Shown one piece after another: positions 32,585-41,029 of a stretch of DNA of 64,000 bases. Source of the stretch: Bradyrhizobium sp. CCBAU 51765 (GTDB taxonomy: Bacteria > Pseudomonadota > Alphaproteobacteria > Rhizobiales > Xanthobacteraceae); NCBI RefSeq assembly GCF_015291725.1, contig NZ_CP030038.1, positions 4,515,001 through 4,579,000 of the forward strand, read 5' to 3'. The notes under the pieces are model-generated. The model made no database searches and was not told the origin of the DNA. It saw only the letters and a program-made list of their open reading frames with translations. The stretch's first letter is position 1. Each line of letters begins with the position of its first letter. Both the position numbers and the translations under genes were made by a program.

Positions 32585-33226
32585 TTACGGCATCTCGTAT
32601 CCAAGCCCCTGCCGCAGCGCCTGCATCTTGCGCGCCAGCCGCCGGTGACCCGACTCCTGCGACCGCGCCAATCGGTCGGCGACCGCGACATGGTCAGCAT
32701 CGCTCTTGTGCTGGTTGAGCTTGGCCTGCCCTTCGACCTCATCCACCACGAGATCGACGACGCGGATCGCAGCCAGCATGCTCTCGCGCTTGCCCGGCTC
32801 CATCTGCGCGAGGTCCCAGGGTTCTTTCGGTAGGCGCGCCTCGGAGACTGCGAGCAGCGCATCGCCGTGTCCGCGGTTCTGGTCGAGCCCGCGCAGATGG
32901 GCCACGCCCGACAGGTGCACCGCTTCGTAAAGCCAGGTCGAGACGTTGTCGCGTGAGGCATACCAGTCGTTGGAGACATAGGCATCGTCGCCGGTAACGA
33001 TCAGCAGAAATCGTCTGCTGCCATCGGCCAGCGCCACAAGCGGATTTTTGGCGGTGAAGTGGATCTGCACGACAGTCTGCCCGCCGCGCTCGGTCAGCAC
33101 GAATGGCACGTGCGAGGCTCGCGGCCCGCGCTCGTCCGCCGCCACGATCACGCCGAAGCCGCGAGATGCGGCAAATTCCAGCGCGCGCTGCGTCTCAATG
33201 CGGAACTGGGCGCGGAGAACGTGCAT
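32585..33226 (-). CDS. PaiB-type FMN-binding negative regulator
   Basis: This 213-residue protein matches the PaiB family of FMN-binding negative transcriptional regulators, a split-barrel fold. Seen are RASHVPFVLTERGG, VQIHFTAKNPLVALA, a middle segment with DAYVSNDWYA, and a helical C-terminus ending GHRRLARKMQALRQGL. In Bacillus, PaiB affects sporulation and degradative enzymes. In alphaproteobacteria the role is unknown. The ribosome site before the ATG at 33226 is weak. The gene is followed at 40 bp by pdxY on the same strand, which suggests an operon. Confidence 0.85.
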   Translation of the reverse strand: MHVLRAQFRIETQRALEFAASRGFGVIVAADERGPRASHVPFVLTERGGQTVVQIHFTAKNPLVALADGSRRFLLIVTGDDAYVSNDWYASRDNVSTWLYEAVHLSGVAHLRGLDQNRGHGDALLAVSEARLPKEPWDLAQMEPGKRESMLAAIRVVDLVVDEVEGQAKLNQHKSDADHVAVADRLARSQESGHRRLARKMQALRQGLGYEMP

Positions 33227-33618
33227 GGTGTGGGGACTCGATGAATGGATGACGAACGCGGCGAGGCTAACCCATAATCCCCCGAAATCTGAACAACAAT
33301 CAACCTTCGAACGCTGCTGCCGGCAATTCCTCAGCGCCGCAACAACCTCGCAAGATAGGCGCAGAACATGTCGGCCATGGCGTCGGCATAGGCTGCGATC
33401 TATCTCGCGCGAAGGCGATCGTCGAGTTCGGTGCGGATCGATTGAAGCCACGTTCGACCGTCGCCGTGTCACGGAGCCGCTGCGCGATTCATCGCGCGGC
33501 GGCTTGGTCATCCGGGCCGACCGCGGAGCCTTTGCACCGCGCTCCAAGCTGTCGCAGGCACGTCACCCCCGCATGGTATGCGCCGTCATATGTCAGCCAT
33601 CGTCGGCCTGGTCTCCGC
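33227..33618. other. intergenic, no gene seen
   Basis: Between the divergent PaiB-like and SMR genes I see no supported gene or repeat. An in-frame extension of the SMR gene to 33442 has an Arg/Ser-rich, shadow-like translation. Confidence 0.5.
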
Positions 33619-33963
33619 ATGAGCTCCCTCTTCAACGCCTATACGGCTCTTGCCCTCGCCATCGTGTTCGAGGTCACAGCGTCGGCGTTCCTGCAGCAGT
33701 CCGCGCAGTTCACCCGTCCCTGGCCGACGCTGGCGATGGTGCTGTTCTACGTCGCCTCGTTCTACGCGCTGTCGGTGGCGATCCGGGTCATCCCGTTGAG
33801 CATCGCCTATGCGATCTGGGGCGGGGTCGGCATCATCCTGACCGCCACCGTCTCCTTCGTGCTGTTCCGCCAGATCCTGGACGCCGCGGCCTTCGTCGGC
33901 ATCGCGCTGATCGTGTCCGGGGTCGTGGTTATCAACCTGTTTTCGGAGACCACGGTGCGTTGA
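33619..33963 (+). CDS. SMR-family small multidrug resistance-type transporter
   Basis: This 114-residue protein has the four membrane helices of the small multidrug resistance family. The first helix carries the essential Glu in ALAIVFEVTASAFLQQSAQF (E18). The third holds IAYAIWGGVGIILT, and the fourth ends VVVINLFSE. Dimers exchange protons for cationic drugs, polyamines or guanidinium. The W in AIWGG and the GGVG pattern are family marks. I choose the ATG at 33619 because the first helix begins there. It is convergent with a cytochrome c gene 19 bp downstream. Confidence 0.9.
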   Translation: MSSLFNAYTALALAIVFEVTASAFLQQSAQFTRPWPTLAMVLFYVASFYALSVAIRVIPLSIAYAIWGGVGIILTATVSFVLFRQILDAAAFVGIALIVSGVVVINLFSETTVR

Positions 33964-33982
33964 TGCCCCGATGCCGGCGCGC

Positions 33983-34348
33983 CTACTGGCTCTGAACCGG
34001 CTTGGGCTGACGCGGCGCGGATCGAGGCGGCTTTGCGCCAGGCTTGGCCGCGCCCCGGGGCGGCGATTCATCGACCGAAACGAGATAGGCGGCGAGTGCC
34101 CTGGCCGAGTCGGCGCTGGTTGCGTAATGGTCCTTCAGGAACCAGGACAGCGTCAGGCTGAAGCGGCCTTTGGCGAGACCGCGCGGACTGCGATGGCAGG
34201 TCGCGCAGCCGTCAGCAAAGAGCTTCGCGGGCGATTTGCCGGCGTCGAGATTTTGCGCGGCCGCATCCGTCAACGTCAGCACGGTGGCGGCTACGACAGT
34301 CATCAGGGGCACAGTCAAGCCGCGCCGAGGTCGAAACAACGACGTCAA
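33983..34348 (-). CDS. small periplasmic cytochrome c
   Basis: This 121-residue protein has a signal peptide with basic residues (LFRPRRGL) and hydrophobic core (MTVVAATVLTLTDAAA), then one heme site CATCH (about residues 49-53). A helical stretch SWFLKDHYATSADSARALAAYL follows, and the tail is Pro/Lys-rich. I place the start at TTG 34348, which follows GAGGGGA and gives the full signal. An ATG at 34303 would cut into the signal. It is downstream of, and on the same strand as, two small conserved genes. The partner is unknown. Confidence 0.7.
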   Translation of the reverse strand: MTSLFRPRRGLTVPLMTVVAATVLTLTDAAAQNLDAGKSPAKLFADGCATCHRSPRGLAKGRFSLTLSWFLKDHYATSADSARALAAYLVSVDESPPRGAAKPGAKPPRSAPRQPKPVQSQ

Positions 34349-34376
34349 ACTGTCGTCCCCTCGCCCCGTCTCGCGA

Positions 34377-34556
34377 TCACGCCGCCGACTGCTGATCGAA
34401 CTCGGGCGGCACGTAGGCCTTGCCGTCCTGGTCGGTGATGACGACCCGCCATCCCTCGCTCGCCCACACCTTTGCCTTCGCCACGATGACCAACCGGCTC
34501 TCGCGGGCGAAGCTGTACTTCTCGTTGTCGCGTTCTGCGACCATTTTGTAGGCCAA
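34377..34556 (-). CDS. small conserved protein, unknown function
   Basis: This ~59-residue product is not recognised. With TTG 34556 as start it reads MAYKMVAERDNEKYSFARES and ends YVPPEFDQQSAA. The middle (RLVIVAKAKVWASEGWRVVI, about 21-40) looks like two beta strands. The start is chosen for AGGGGA nine bases upstream. ATG 34538 is the alternative. It lies 28 bp before the cytochrome gene on the same strand, so they may be co-transcribed. No cysteine or membrane segment. Confidence 0.5.
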   Translation of the reverse strand: MAYKMVAERDNEKYSFARESRLVIVAKAKVWASEGWRVVITDQDGKAYVPPEFDQQSAA

Positions 34557-34714
34557 TTCGCATCCCCTGGCGTCGCCCTGCACCCAGCCTTCTCGTGACA
34601 GCGGGTTTTGGCGGCAATTCGCCGGGAGCGTGGCAATTTGGTGCCATCCGCAGGCGGTATGGGCACGCCCCGTACCATCGGCAACGGAGCCGATCCTGCT
34701 GCGCCGGATCGGCG

Positions 34715-34996
34715 CTAATGCACGCGGATAACGTGGGGGCGGCCGAGATTGATCAGGCCCTGCACCGCCGAGAGGCGGTCATCGAGGGCTGCAATGGTGA
34801 GCAACAGATTGTTGCGGCGCTCGTCGAGCAAACCCATCTCGGCGCCGCTGAGCTTTGTGCTCGTCCGTTCCTTGTGGATCGCTTCGAGGGACTTGCGCAG
34901 TCCGGCAATCAACCCGGCAAGCTGCTGGGCCTCCTTGGTCATCGACCGCTTAGCGACATTCTGCTGACGGCGCGTCTCCGCCTGGCTCTGGCTCAT
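34715..34996 (-). CDS. small helical protein, unknown function
   Basis: This 93-residue product is predicted to be mostly helical, with a charged first half and a Leu-rich second half (AEMGLLDERRNNLLLTIAALDDRLSAVQGL, about 50-79, quoted here as a span). There is no signal peptide or membrane helix. The start at 34996 has GGAGG seven bases upstream, which decides it over the frame start at 35050. The gene stands alone. I cannot name a family. Confidence 0.6.
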   Translation of the reverse strand: MSQSQAETRRQQNVAKRSMTKEAQQLAGLIAGLRKSLEAIHKERTSTKLSGAEMGLLDERRNNLLLTIAALDDRLSAVQGLINLGRPHVIRVH

Positions 34997-35123
34997 TTCA
35001 TCCTCCCGTGCCCCGCTGCCCCGAGTGGATGACTGCATCTTTGGATACACATGTTACGATCGATGAAATCTGGCCGCGAAGAACTTTCTTAAATTGTACG
35101 TGCAGGGAACTCGACTCCGGGCG

Positions 35124-37046
35124 TCAGATCACCTTCAGCATGAAGCGGTCGAAGTACGATGCAAGCCCGGCATAGTCGTCGAGCGGCAGCACATTCGCGA
35201 CATACTGGTCGGGCCGCACCACGACCATGCAGCCGCGCTTTCGATCGATCCCTCGCATTGCGAAAACGTCGTGGCCGCCCTTGAGGTCCGGGCAGAACAT
35301 CTTTTCGTAGTCGATCAGACCATAGCGGCCCTTGCGCGGGAGCAGCAGCGACGGCATCGCCGCGACGGCAAGCTGACGATGATCCTGCTGGAAGACGGCA
35401 CGCAGGTCGATCACGCTGTCGACGTCGGCGCCAGCAGGCGTGTATCGCCGCAATGGTGATTCCCGAGCGTCGGTGAGGAAGCCGCACAGCGCGCGAATGG
35501 CCGAGCCGGCAGCCGCAGGATCCTCCGCAGGCGAAAACGCGTAGATGCGGAAACGGCCGTCGGCCTGCGCGGCGTGGCCGAGATGGACCGGCTTGGCGTC
35601 CGCCAGCCGGATCACCGGCGCCGAATGGAAGCGCTTGCCGATGACGAGGCCCTGCGCGAGGTGCTGATGCGAAGCCTCGCCGGTGAGCACCGATGGCCTG
35701 TAGTGCGTTGCCGTGCCCGCGGTATAGCGCCCATGCCTGACGAAATAGTCCTGCGTTTTGGCAGCATCGGCGCCGCCGGCCTTGGCGGCCGAGGCGAGAA
35801 TCCCTGCCCATTCGCGGTCGAAATCGATCAGCTCTTTCGCGACCGCCTGGCGCTCCACCGAATAGGAATGCAGCAGGCCTGGGGCGCACCGGCTCCGGAG
35901 GACACCGGCGAGCTTCCAGCCGAGATTGAAGGCATCCTGCATCGAGACGTTCATGCCCTGCCCCGCCTTCGGGCTGTGCGTATGGCAGGCATCGCCGGCG
36001 ATGAAGATGCGCGGCAGGCGCGCATCGGTGTCGGCGTCCGGCACGTCGTCGAACCTGTCGGTGAGGCGCTGGCCGATCTCGTAGACCGACCACCAGGCGA
36101 TTTCCTTCACCTCGAGCGTATGCGGCTTCAGGATCCGCTGCGCCTTGGCGATCACGTCGGCGGCGGTGATGTTGCGGCTCGCAACGCGCTCGCCGACATC
36201 GAGTTTTGCGAGCTCGACATAGATGCGGACCATGTAGCCGCCTTCACGCGGAATGATCAGCAGGCTGCCGTCCCCGGCCGACTGGATCAGCGACTTGAAG
36301 CGGATGTCCGGGAAATCCGTCACCGCCAGCACGTCCATCACGCCCCAGGCGTGGTTGGCGGAATCGCCATGCAGCTCGCGCCCGATCGATTTGCGCACCG
36401 TGCTGCGTGCGCCGTCGCAGCCGACGACGTAGCGCGCCCTGATCGTCTCGACCTTGCCCTCGTGCGCGGCATCGACGCGTTCGAGGCGCACGGTCACGGC
36501 GTGATCGGCAGCATCGCCGGCAGGATCGACATGGAGATCAAGCACGCGTCGGCTATAATACGGCTCGAGCTTTGCCGGCGATCTGCGCATGACGTCGAGG
36601 AAACAGTCATGGATGCGCGCCTGGTTGAGGATGACGTGCGGGAATTCCGACAGCCCGTCCTCGACGTCCTGAACCCGGCCGCTGCGGGCGATCTTCTCCG
36701 GCATCCGCTCATCCGGCTTCCAGAACGTCGTTTCGTTGACCCAATAGGCCTCCTTCAGCACCCGCTCGCTGAAGCCATAGGCGTGGAACATCTCCATGGT
36801 GCGGCAGGCGATGCCGTCGGCCTGGCCGACCAGCAGCCGGCCCGGCTTCTGCTCGACGATGCAAGTCTTGATGTCAGGAAACTGCGCAAGCTGGGCGGCC
36901 AGCGTCAGGCCGGCAGGTCCGCAGCCGACGATGAGAACATCGACCTCGTCAGGCACGGCGCCCGTTGCGCCCGGTGCCTGAACGCGCTCGGCGGGATCGG
37001 CAATCTCGGGGTCGCCCGGCTGAAATCCATTCAGATGGAATTGCAT
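35124..37046 (-). CDS. mobA: FAD-dependent aromatic hydroxylase, 3-hydroxybenzoate 4-monooxygenase-like
   Basis: This 640-residue flavoprotein monooxygenase inserts oxygen into an aromatic ring, using FAD and NAD(P)H. Seen are the dinucleotide fold VLIVGCGPAGLTLAAQLAQ (about residues 38-56), the DG motif VVGCDGARSTVRKS (about 214-227), and the GD motif FIAGDACHTHSPKAGQGMN (about 341-359). The C-terminal part (about 460-640) is a thioredoxin-like dimerisation domain of phenol-hydroxylase type. Length and layout fit MobA enzymes, though phenol or resorcinol hydroxylases are close alternatives. It is divergent from a MarR regulator. The start at 37046 has GGAGAGG upstream. Confidence 0.75.
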   Translation of the reverse strand: MQFHLNGFQPGDPEIADPAERVQAPGATGAVPDEVDVLIVGCGPAGLTLAAQLAQFPDIKTCIVEQKPGRLLVGQADGIACRTMEMFHAYGFSERVLKEAYWVNETTFWKPDERMPEKIARSGRVQDVEDGLSEFPHVILNQARIHDCFLDVMRRSPAKLEPYYSRRVLDLHVDPAGDAADHAVTVRLERVDAAHEGKVETIRARYVVGCDGARSTVRKSIGRELHGDSANHAWGVMDVLAVTDFPDIRFKSLIQSAGDGSLLIIPREGGYMVRIYVELAKLDVGERVASRNITAADVIAKAQRILKPHTLEVKEIAWWSVYEIGQRLTDRFDDVPDADTDARLPRIFIAGDACHTHSPKAGQGMNVSMQDAFNLGWKLAGVLRSRCAPGLLHSYSVERQAVAKELIDFDREWAGILASAAKAGGADAAKTQDYFVRHGRYTAGTATHYRPSVLTGEASHQHLAQGLVIGKRFHSAPVIRLADAKPVHLGHAAQADGRFRIYAFSPAEDPAAAGSAIRALCGFLTDARESPLRRYTPAGADVDSVIDLRAVFQQDHRQLAVAAMPSLLLPRKGRYGLIDYEKMFCPDLKGGHDVFAMRGIDRKRGCMVVVRPDQYVANVLPLDDYAGLASYFDRFMLKVI

Positions 37047-37083
37047 GAGCACCTCTCCCGTCAAATTTCTGTTTGGATATTGC

Positions 37084-37108
37084 TCAGTATGCTGACGATC
37101 AGTATACT
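37084..37108. promoter_or_regulatory. MarR-type dyads between mobA-like and marR genes
   Basis: TCAGTATGCTGA (37084-37095) and the perfect palindrome AGTATACT (37101-37108) lie in the 96-bp divergent region. The shared CAGTAT half-sites suggest two operator half-repeats for the adjacent MarR protein. Confidence 0.5.
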
Positions 37109-37142
37109 TGTCAACGACCTCGAAACCTCCGCGGAGACGTCG

Positions 37143-37607
37143 GTGAAAGACAACAACGACATGCCCGGGCATCTGGCGCGCCGCTTCCAGCAGATCGCGG
37201 TCGCGGTGTTCCTGGCCGAGGTCGAAGACGCCGGCTTCGATCTCACGCCGGTGCAGTACGCCGCGCTCGCGACCATCAAGGCCAATCCGGGACTCGACCA
37301 GGTGACGCTCGCCGGATTGATCGCCTATGATCGCACCACCATCACCGGCGTGATCGATCGCCTCGTACAGAAAGGCCTCGCGGAGCGCCGCCCCTCCAGC
37401 CGCGACCGCCGCGCGCGGGAGCTCCAAATCACCGATGAAGGCCGGCGCACGTTGCGCAAGATCACGCCAGCCGTCGAATCTGCGCAGCGCATCATGCTGG
37501 GTGGCCTCAGCGCGAAGGAGGGCGAGGAACTGATGCGGCTGCTGCGCAAGGCCATCGCCGCCGGCAACGAGCTCAGCCGCGCCCCGCAACGCGATGCGCA
37601 AATCTAA
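37143..37607 (+). CDS. MarR-family transcriptional regulator
   Basis: This ~154-residue winged-helix protein has the MarR layout. The recognition region holds VTLAGLIAYDRTTITGVIDRL (about residues 57-77) and the wing basic run ERRPSSRDRRARELQIT. A long dimerisation helix follows to the C-terminus. I choose GTG 37143, which has GGAG nine bases upstream. The ATG at 37089 in the same frame lies inside the probable operator and would add residues ending in an unlikely tail. The divergent aromatic hydroxylase is the probable target, with its aromatic substrate as likely effector. Confidence 0.85.
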   Translation: MKDNNDMPGHLARRFQQIAVAVFLAEVEDAGFDLTPVQYAALATIKANPGLDQVTLAGLIAYDRTTITGVIDRLVQKGLAERRPSSRDRRARELQITDEGRRTLRKITPAVESAQRIMLGGLSAKEGEELMRLLRKAIAAGNELSRAPQRDAQI

Positions 37608-37724
37608 CTCCGAACCACGTCCGAATTTGTCGCAGCGCACGAAACCAGGAACTAACCTTCGCCTGCTAAGCTCGGCCGCATTGGGCACTTAACGTGCGAT
37701 TAACTTTGTGGGACGGAGTTCGGA

Positions 37725-38153
37725 ATGTTCAGGTTCCTCGTTGTGGCGGCAGCCATGACGCTCTCGACCAGTCATGCGGTCGCAGGCGGCCACGGGGGCG
37801 GCGACCCTCCTTCGCCGAAGGTCGAGGCGCCGACGGCTCCAGCGAAGGTGATCCTGACCAAACAGGGCCCCAAGCTCGTCGATCTCAACGGCATGACGCT
37901 TTACATTTACGAGCGCGACACCACCGGAAAGTCCTCGAATTGCAACGGTAAGTGCACCGAGAGCTGGGTTCCGCTGGCCGCGACGGCCGACGCCAGGGCC
38001 GTCGGCGACTTCACCGTGATCAGCCGCGATGACGGCAGCAAGATGTGGGCCTACCGCTATCGTCCGCTCTACACGTCGCCCGCTGACAAGGCGCCGGGCG
38101 ACGCCAACGGCAATGCCACGACGCTGCAATGGCGGATCGCGCGGCCCGAGTAG
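37725..38153 (+). CDS. secreted protein with COG4315-type repeat
   Basis: This 142-residue protein has a signal peptide (residues 1-20). The folded region from about 45 carries the COG4315 pattern: GMTLYIYERDTTGKSSNCNG, then CTESWVPL, and later MWAYRYRPLYT (each quoted separately). Two Cys near residues 70-75 could form a disulfide. Such proteins are periplasmic or surface exposed with no established function. A GGAG site precedes the ATG at 37725. It is convergent with an L,D-transpeptidase gene, 73 bp away. Confidence 0.8.
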   Translation: MFRFLVVAAAMTLSTSHAVAGGHGGGDPPSPKVEAPTAPAKVILTKQGPKLVDLNGMTLYIYERDTTGKSSNCNGKCTESWVPLAATADARAVGDFTVISRDDGSKMWAYRYRPLYTSPADKAPGDANGNATTLQWRIARPE

Positions 38154-38226
38154 GAAAACGCATTCCGTCAGCGTCGCTGGCTCACCAACGCCCCTCTGCG
38201 ACGGAACCGACCGATCGCACAGCCCC

Positions 38227-38952
38227 TCAGCTTCGCCAGCGCATGCCGGTCTCGGCCTGCGCGTTCTGCCCGGGCGGCAGCACCACGACCGTCGAATTGA
38301 GCTTTACCCGGTCGTAGAGATCGATGACGTCCTCATTGCGCATCCGGATGCAGCCGGACGAGATCGCCTGGCCGATATATTCGGGCTGATTGGTGCCGTG
38401 GATGCGGTAGAGCGTGTCCTTGTTGCCGACGTACAGATAGATGCCCCGCGCGCCGAGCGGATTGGCGGGACCGCCTGGAACGCGCGCCGGATAAGGGCCG
38501 AGCCGCGCCTGGATGTCCGCCGTCGGAACCCAGTCCGGCCATTCCGCCAGGCGACCGACCCGCGCGACGCCGGAGAACGCCATGGCTTCCTCGCCGACCG
38601 CAACGCCGTAACGGATCGCCTTGCCCTCGGGGAGGACGTAATAGAGATAGCGCGCATCGGTATCGACCAGGATCGTGCCCGGCTGTTCCTTGCGGTGGTA
38701 GTCCACGATATGGCGGAGATATTGCTCAGGCACCTTCGCCTGAGCGTACGGCGTATGCGCGAGCAACTGACGGTCGCGCGGCGTCATGCTCGCATCCGTC
38801 GATGGCGAGAGTGTCGTCTGCATGCAGCCGCCCAGCGGCAACAAGGCTGCGACGAACAAAACGAGTAGAGATCTTGGCACCGCCGGCCCCCCGATAGCGG
38901 ATAGCAGCACCCCCAGCACCGCCACATATCGCCAAAACCGTGCTGAAAACAA
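38227..38952 (-). CDS. L,D-transpeptidase (YkuD), predicted lipoprotein
   Basis: This 241-residue enzyme has an N-terminal hydrophobic segment with a lipobox-like LLPLGGC (C43), which predicts lipidation. A YkuD catalytic domain follows (about 90-235). The motif is HGTNQPEY then SSGCIRMRNEDV, with the catalytic Cys at about residue 207 and the His about 16 residues before. Such enzymes cross-link peptidoglycan through 3-3 bonds or attach outer-membrane proteins. The GIYLYVGNKDTLYRIHG stretch is the usual YkuD strand pair. No operon partner. Confidence 0.9.
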   Translation of the reverse strand: MFSARFWRYVAVLGVLLSAIGGPAVPRSLLVLFVAALLPLGGCMQTTLSPSTDASMTPRDRQLLAHTPYAQAKVPEQYLRHIVDYHRKEQPGTILVDTDARYLYYVLPEGKAIRYGVAVGEEAMAFSGVARVGRLAEWPDWVPTADIQARLGPYPARVPGGPANPLGARGIYLYVGNKDTLYRIHGTNQPEYIGQAISSGCIRMRNEDVIDLYDRVKLNSTVVVLPPGQNAQAETGMRWRS

Positions 38953-39168
38953 GGCGGGAAAGGAACACGTGCGCGTGTTCGATTAACCGGGTTCCATCAC
39001 CACAAACGGCAGAGGACCGTCGCATCATCTCCATCCCCTCGCCTTGCTTTGGTCAAACGCGGCTGGACTCGTGAGCCACGGGGCTCGGGATGGGCTCACC
39101 TCAACCGATCGGCGCCGCGCCAATGCGGACGACCTAGGCTTCAAACATCAGGCTTCAAAGGAGTTGCG

Positions 39169-40221
39169 ATGCTCGCGACGCTGAATGCCAAGCAAATCGT
39201 CGATGAGATCGTGAAGGACACGGTCAAGGACAACGACCCCCACGACGCGGTTCAGATCTCTCCCGAGATCGTGCTGGCCTCGCGGTCCACAAGCGCGTCT
39301 CCTGCGCTGGCGCCGGAGATCGCGCCGCGTCCGGAGCCCAAGTTCACTCCGGAGCCCAAGCTCACTTTGGAGCCGAAGTTCACGCCGGAGCCGGCACGTG
39401 CGCCCGAGCCCACCATCAACGTCGTCTACGGAAAGCCCGCCGCGGCACCGTTCGTCGACACGGCTGTCCGCGTCACGTCCAGCGACGTTCCTGTCAGGCA
39501 GAAGCGATCCTCGGTCGGCAAGTGGCTGCGCGGTGCGTCCGTCGCGTTCCTGTTTGCCGGCGCCAGCGTGGCCGCCAGCATCGCCTGGGAGACGCACGGT
39601 GACACGGCAACACAAATGCTGGCCGAATGGACGCCGGCACTGACTTCGTTGCTGCCGGCGACCTCGTGGCTACCTGCGACGACGCAGACCGCTCCGGTCG
39701 CCGCCGCGCAGGCCCCACCGGCCGCAGTGGAAGCCACGGCAGATCAATCGGCCAGCCAACCTGCGCCGCCGCCCGCCGCTCAAATTGCCGCAGTCACGCC
39801 TGCCCCAACACTGCCCGTCGACACAACGCAGTCGGTGCAATCGATGACGCGCGATCTCACCGCGATGGCGCAGCAGATCGAGCAGCTCAAGGCCAGCATC
39901 GCCGAGCTGAAGGCCGGGCAGGAGCAGATGGCGCGCGAGATGGCGAAGCCGCCTGCACCGAAACCGGCAGCCGAAGCGAAGCCACCGGTCGATCCGCGCG
40001 CACGCGCCGCTGCGCTTCCGCCGCAGCCTGCCGCGCCTCCGGTTCGCAAGCCCAAGCCGGCCGTGGCACGGAACTACATGCCGGCCTCCTCGCCCGCACC
40101 GCTCGCGCCTCCGCCATCGCAGGCCGCCGCGGTCCCGCCGCCAGCTGCGCCGGCCACGACAACGCAAGCCGTTGCCGATGACGATGGACCTATCGTGCGC
40201 CCGCCAATGCCGCTGCGTTAG
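39169..40221 (+). CDS. membrane protein with Pro-rich ends and central coiled coil, unknown function
   Basis: This 350-residue product is not recognised. It has a helical N-terminus (MLATLNAKQIVDEIVKDTVK), then a Pro/Glu-rich linker with EPKFTPEPKL-type repeats (about 40-80). One membrane helix (about 126-147, ASVAFLFAGASVAASIAW) follows. Past the membrane comes an Ala/Pro stretch, a coiled coil (MTRDLTAMAQQIEQLKASIAELKAGQEQ, about 224-251 as a span), and a Pro-rich C-terminus. AAAGGAG seven bases before the ATG at 39169 decides the start. The layout suggests an envelope or polar scaffold. Confidence 0.6.
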   Translation: MLATLNAKQIVDEIVKDTVKDNDPHDAVQISPEIVLASRSTSASPALAPEIAPRPEPKFTPEPKLTLEPKFTPEPARAPEPTINVVYGKPAAAPFVDTAVRVTSSDVPVRQKRSSVGKWLRGASVAFLFAGASVAASIAWETHGDTATQMLAEWTPALTSLLPATSWLPATTQTAPVAAAQAPPAAVEATADQSASQPAPPPAAQIAAVTPAPTLPVDTTQSVQSMTRDLTAMAQQIEQLKASIAELKAGQEQMAREMAKPPAPKPAAEAKPPVDPRARAAALPPQPAAPPVRKPKPAVARNYMPASSPAPLAPPPSQAAAVPPPAAPATTTQAVADDDGPIVRPPMPLR

Positions 40222-40325
40222 AGCATGATCCGGAAGAGCGTGTGTAGCGGTTTTCCGAAAAGACCACGCTCAAGACAACAACCTGAAGCGCGATGACGAT
40301 GGCTCCTGATCTCATCGCGCTTCAG
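40222..40325. repeat. GCATGATCCGGAA palindromic element, copy A
   Basis: It begins with GAGCATGATCCGGAA and contains TTTTCCGAAAAG, then a second dyad AAGCGCGATGA ... TCATCGCGCTT. It starts at the stop of the preceding gene. Other copies are at 42336-42434 and 57045-57145. Confidence 0.85.
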
Positions 40326-40703
40326 ACGATGCCAGGCGACAGTTCGACGTCGCGATCTCGCGCACGCTGTCCGAGTCGATGTAATGCGTTGAGTCCGGGC
40401 GACTACGGGAAACGATGCCTTGCACGTCTTCCGATCAAGAGAAAAGGCCGTCGGGATCTATGCCGCCGGCCTTCTCGTGCAGCTGCCGGTTCCCGGAGCC
40501 CGGTTCTGCTGCGATTCCATGCCTCATGGTCGCGCGGACATATTTAATAAAATGTTAACACGCTCACAGGCTGCACATCATTTCTGCGCCATAAGCTCAG
40601 AGATTGCGCGGCTTGTTCATTCGGCAACTATCGACTCAGTGGTATCATCCGATGATGTGTTGAGACTTGCACTGAAGCTCAGATCGTCACACGGGGAATT
40701 CAG
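40326..40703. other. intergenic, one hairpin, no gene seen
   Basis: No gene is supported. A hairpin AAGGCCG ... CGGCCTT lies at 40444-40473. The last ~150 bp are A+T-rich (near TTTAATAAAATGTTAAC, about 40541-40557) and probably carry the promoter of the DUF6894 gene. Confidence 0.4.
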
Positions 40704-40934
40704 ATGCCCTACTACTATTTCGATCTCGTGGTTGGTGGAGAGTTCAAGAACCAGGGGGGAATCATCCTCGAAGACATCGAGGTTGCCTCCGATCGCGCCG
40801 ATCAACTGGCGTGCGAGCTGTCACAGGTGAAGCCGGAGCTGCAGCAGAAGGGTTGCGCGGTGCGGGTCACCGATCGCGATCACAACGAGCTCTATCGCAC
40901 GCCGCTCGATCCGGTACCGGCCTGGCAGCGCTAA
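40704..40934 (+). CDS. DUF6894-type small protein
   Basis: This 76-residue protein matches a rhizobial small-protein family of the DUF6894 type. It starts MPYYYFDLVVGGE, has a central GGIILEDIEVASDRADQLA, and a C-terminal CAVRVTDRDHNELYRTPLDP. The function is unknown; its size and lack of a signal suggest a cytoplasmic protein. The start at 40704 follows GGGG six bases upstream. It is alone, with A+T-rich DNA upstream. Confidence 0.75.
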   Translation: MPYYYFDLVVGGEFKNQGGIILEDIEVASDRADQLACELSQVKPELQQKGCAVRVTDRDHNELYRTPLDPVPAWQR

Positions 40935-41029
40935 GCACAGCGCTTTCAAGCGAAGCGGATACCGGGTCGCGTTGAGAAACGCGTCAAACCAAGACGCCAA
41001 AGTTCGTTCCGATGGGATCGGAACGATCT

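Noticed and set aside
35574..37607. Plus-strand frame running through the MobA-like region into marR
   Set aside because: Its first two thirds are a shadow of the minus-strand hydroxylase, and only the MarR part from 37143 is supported.
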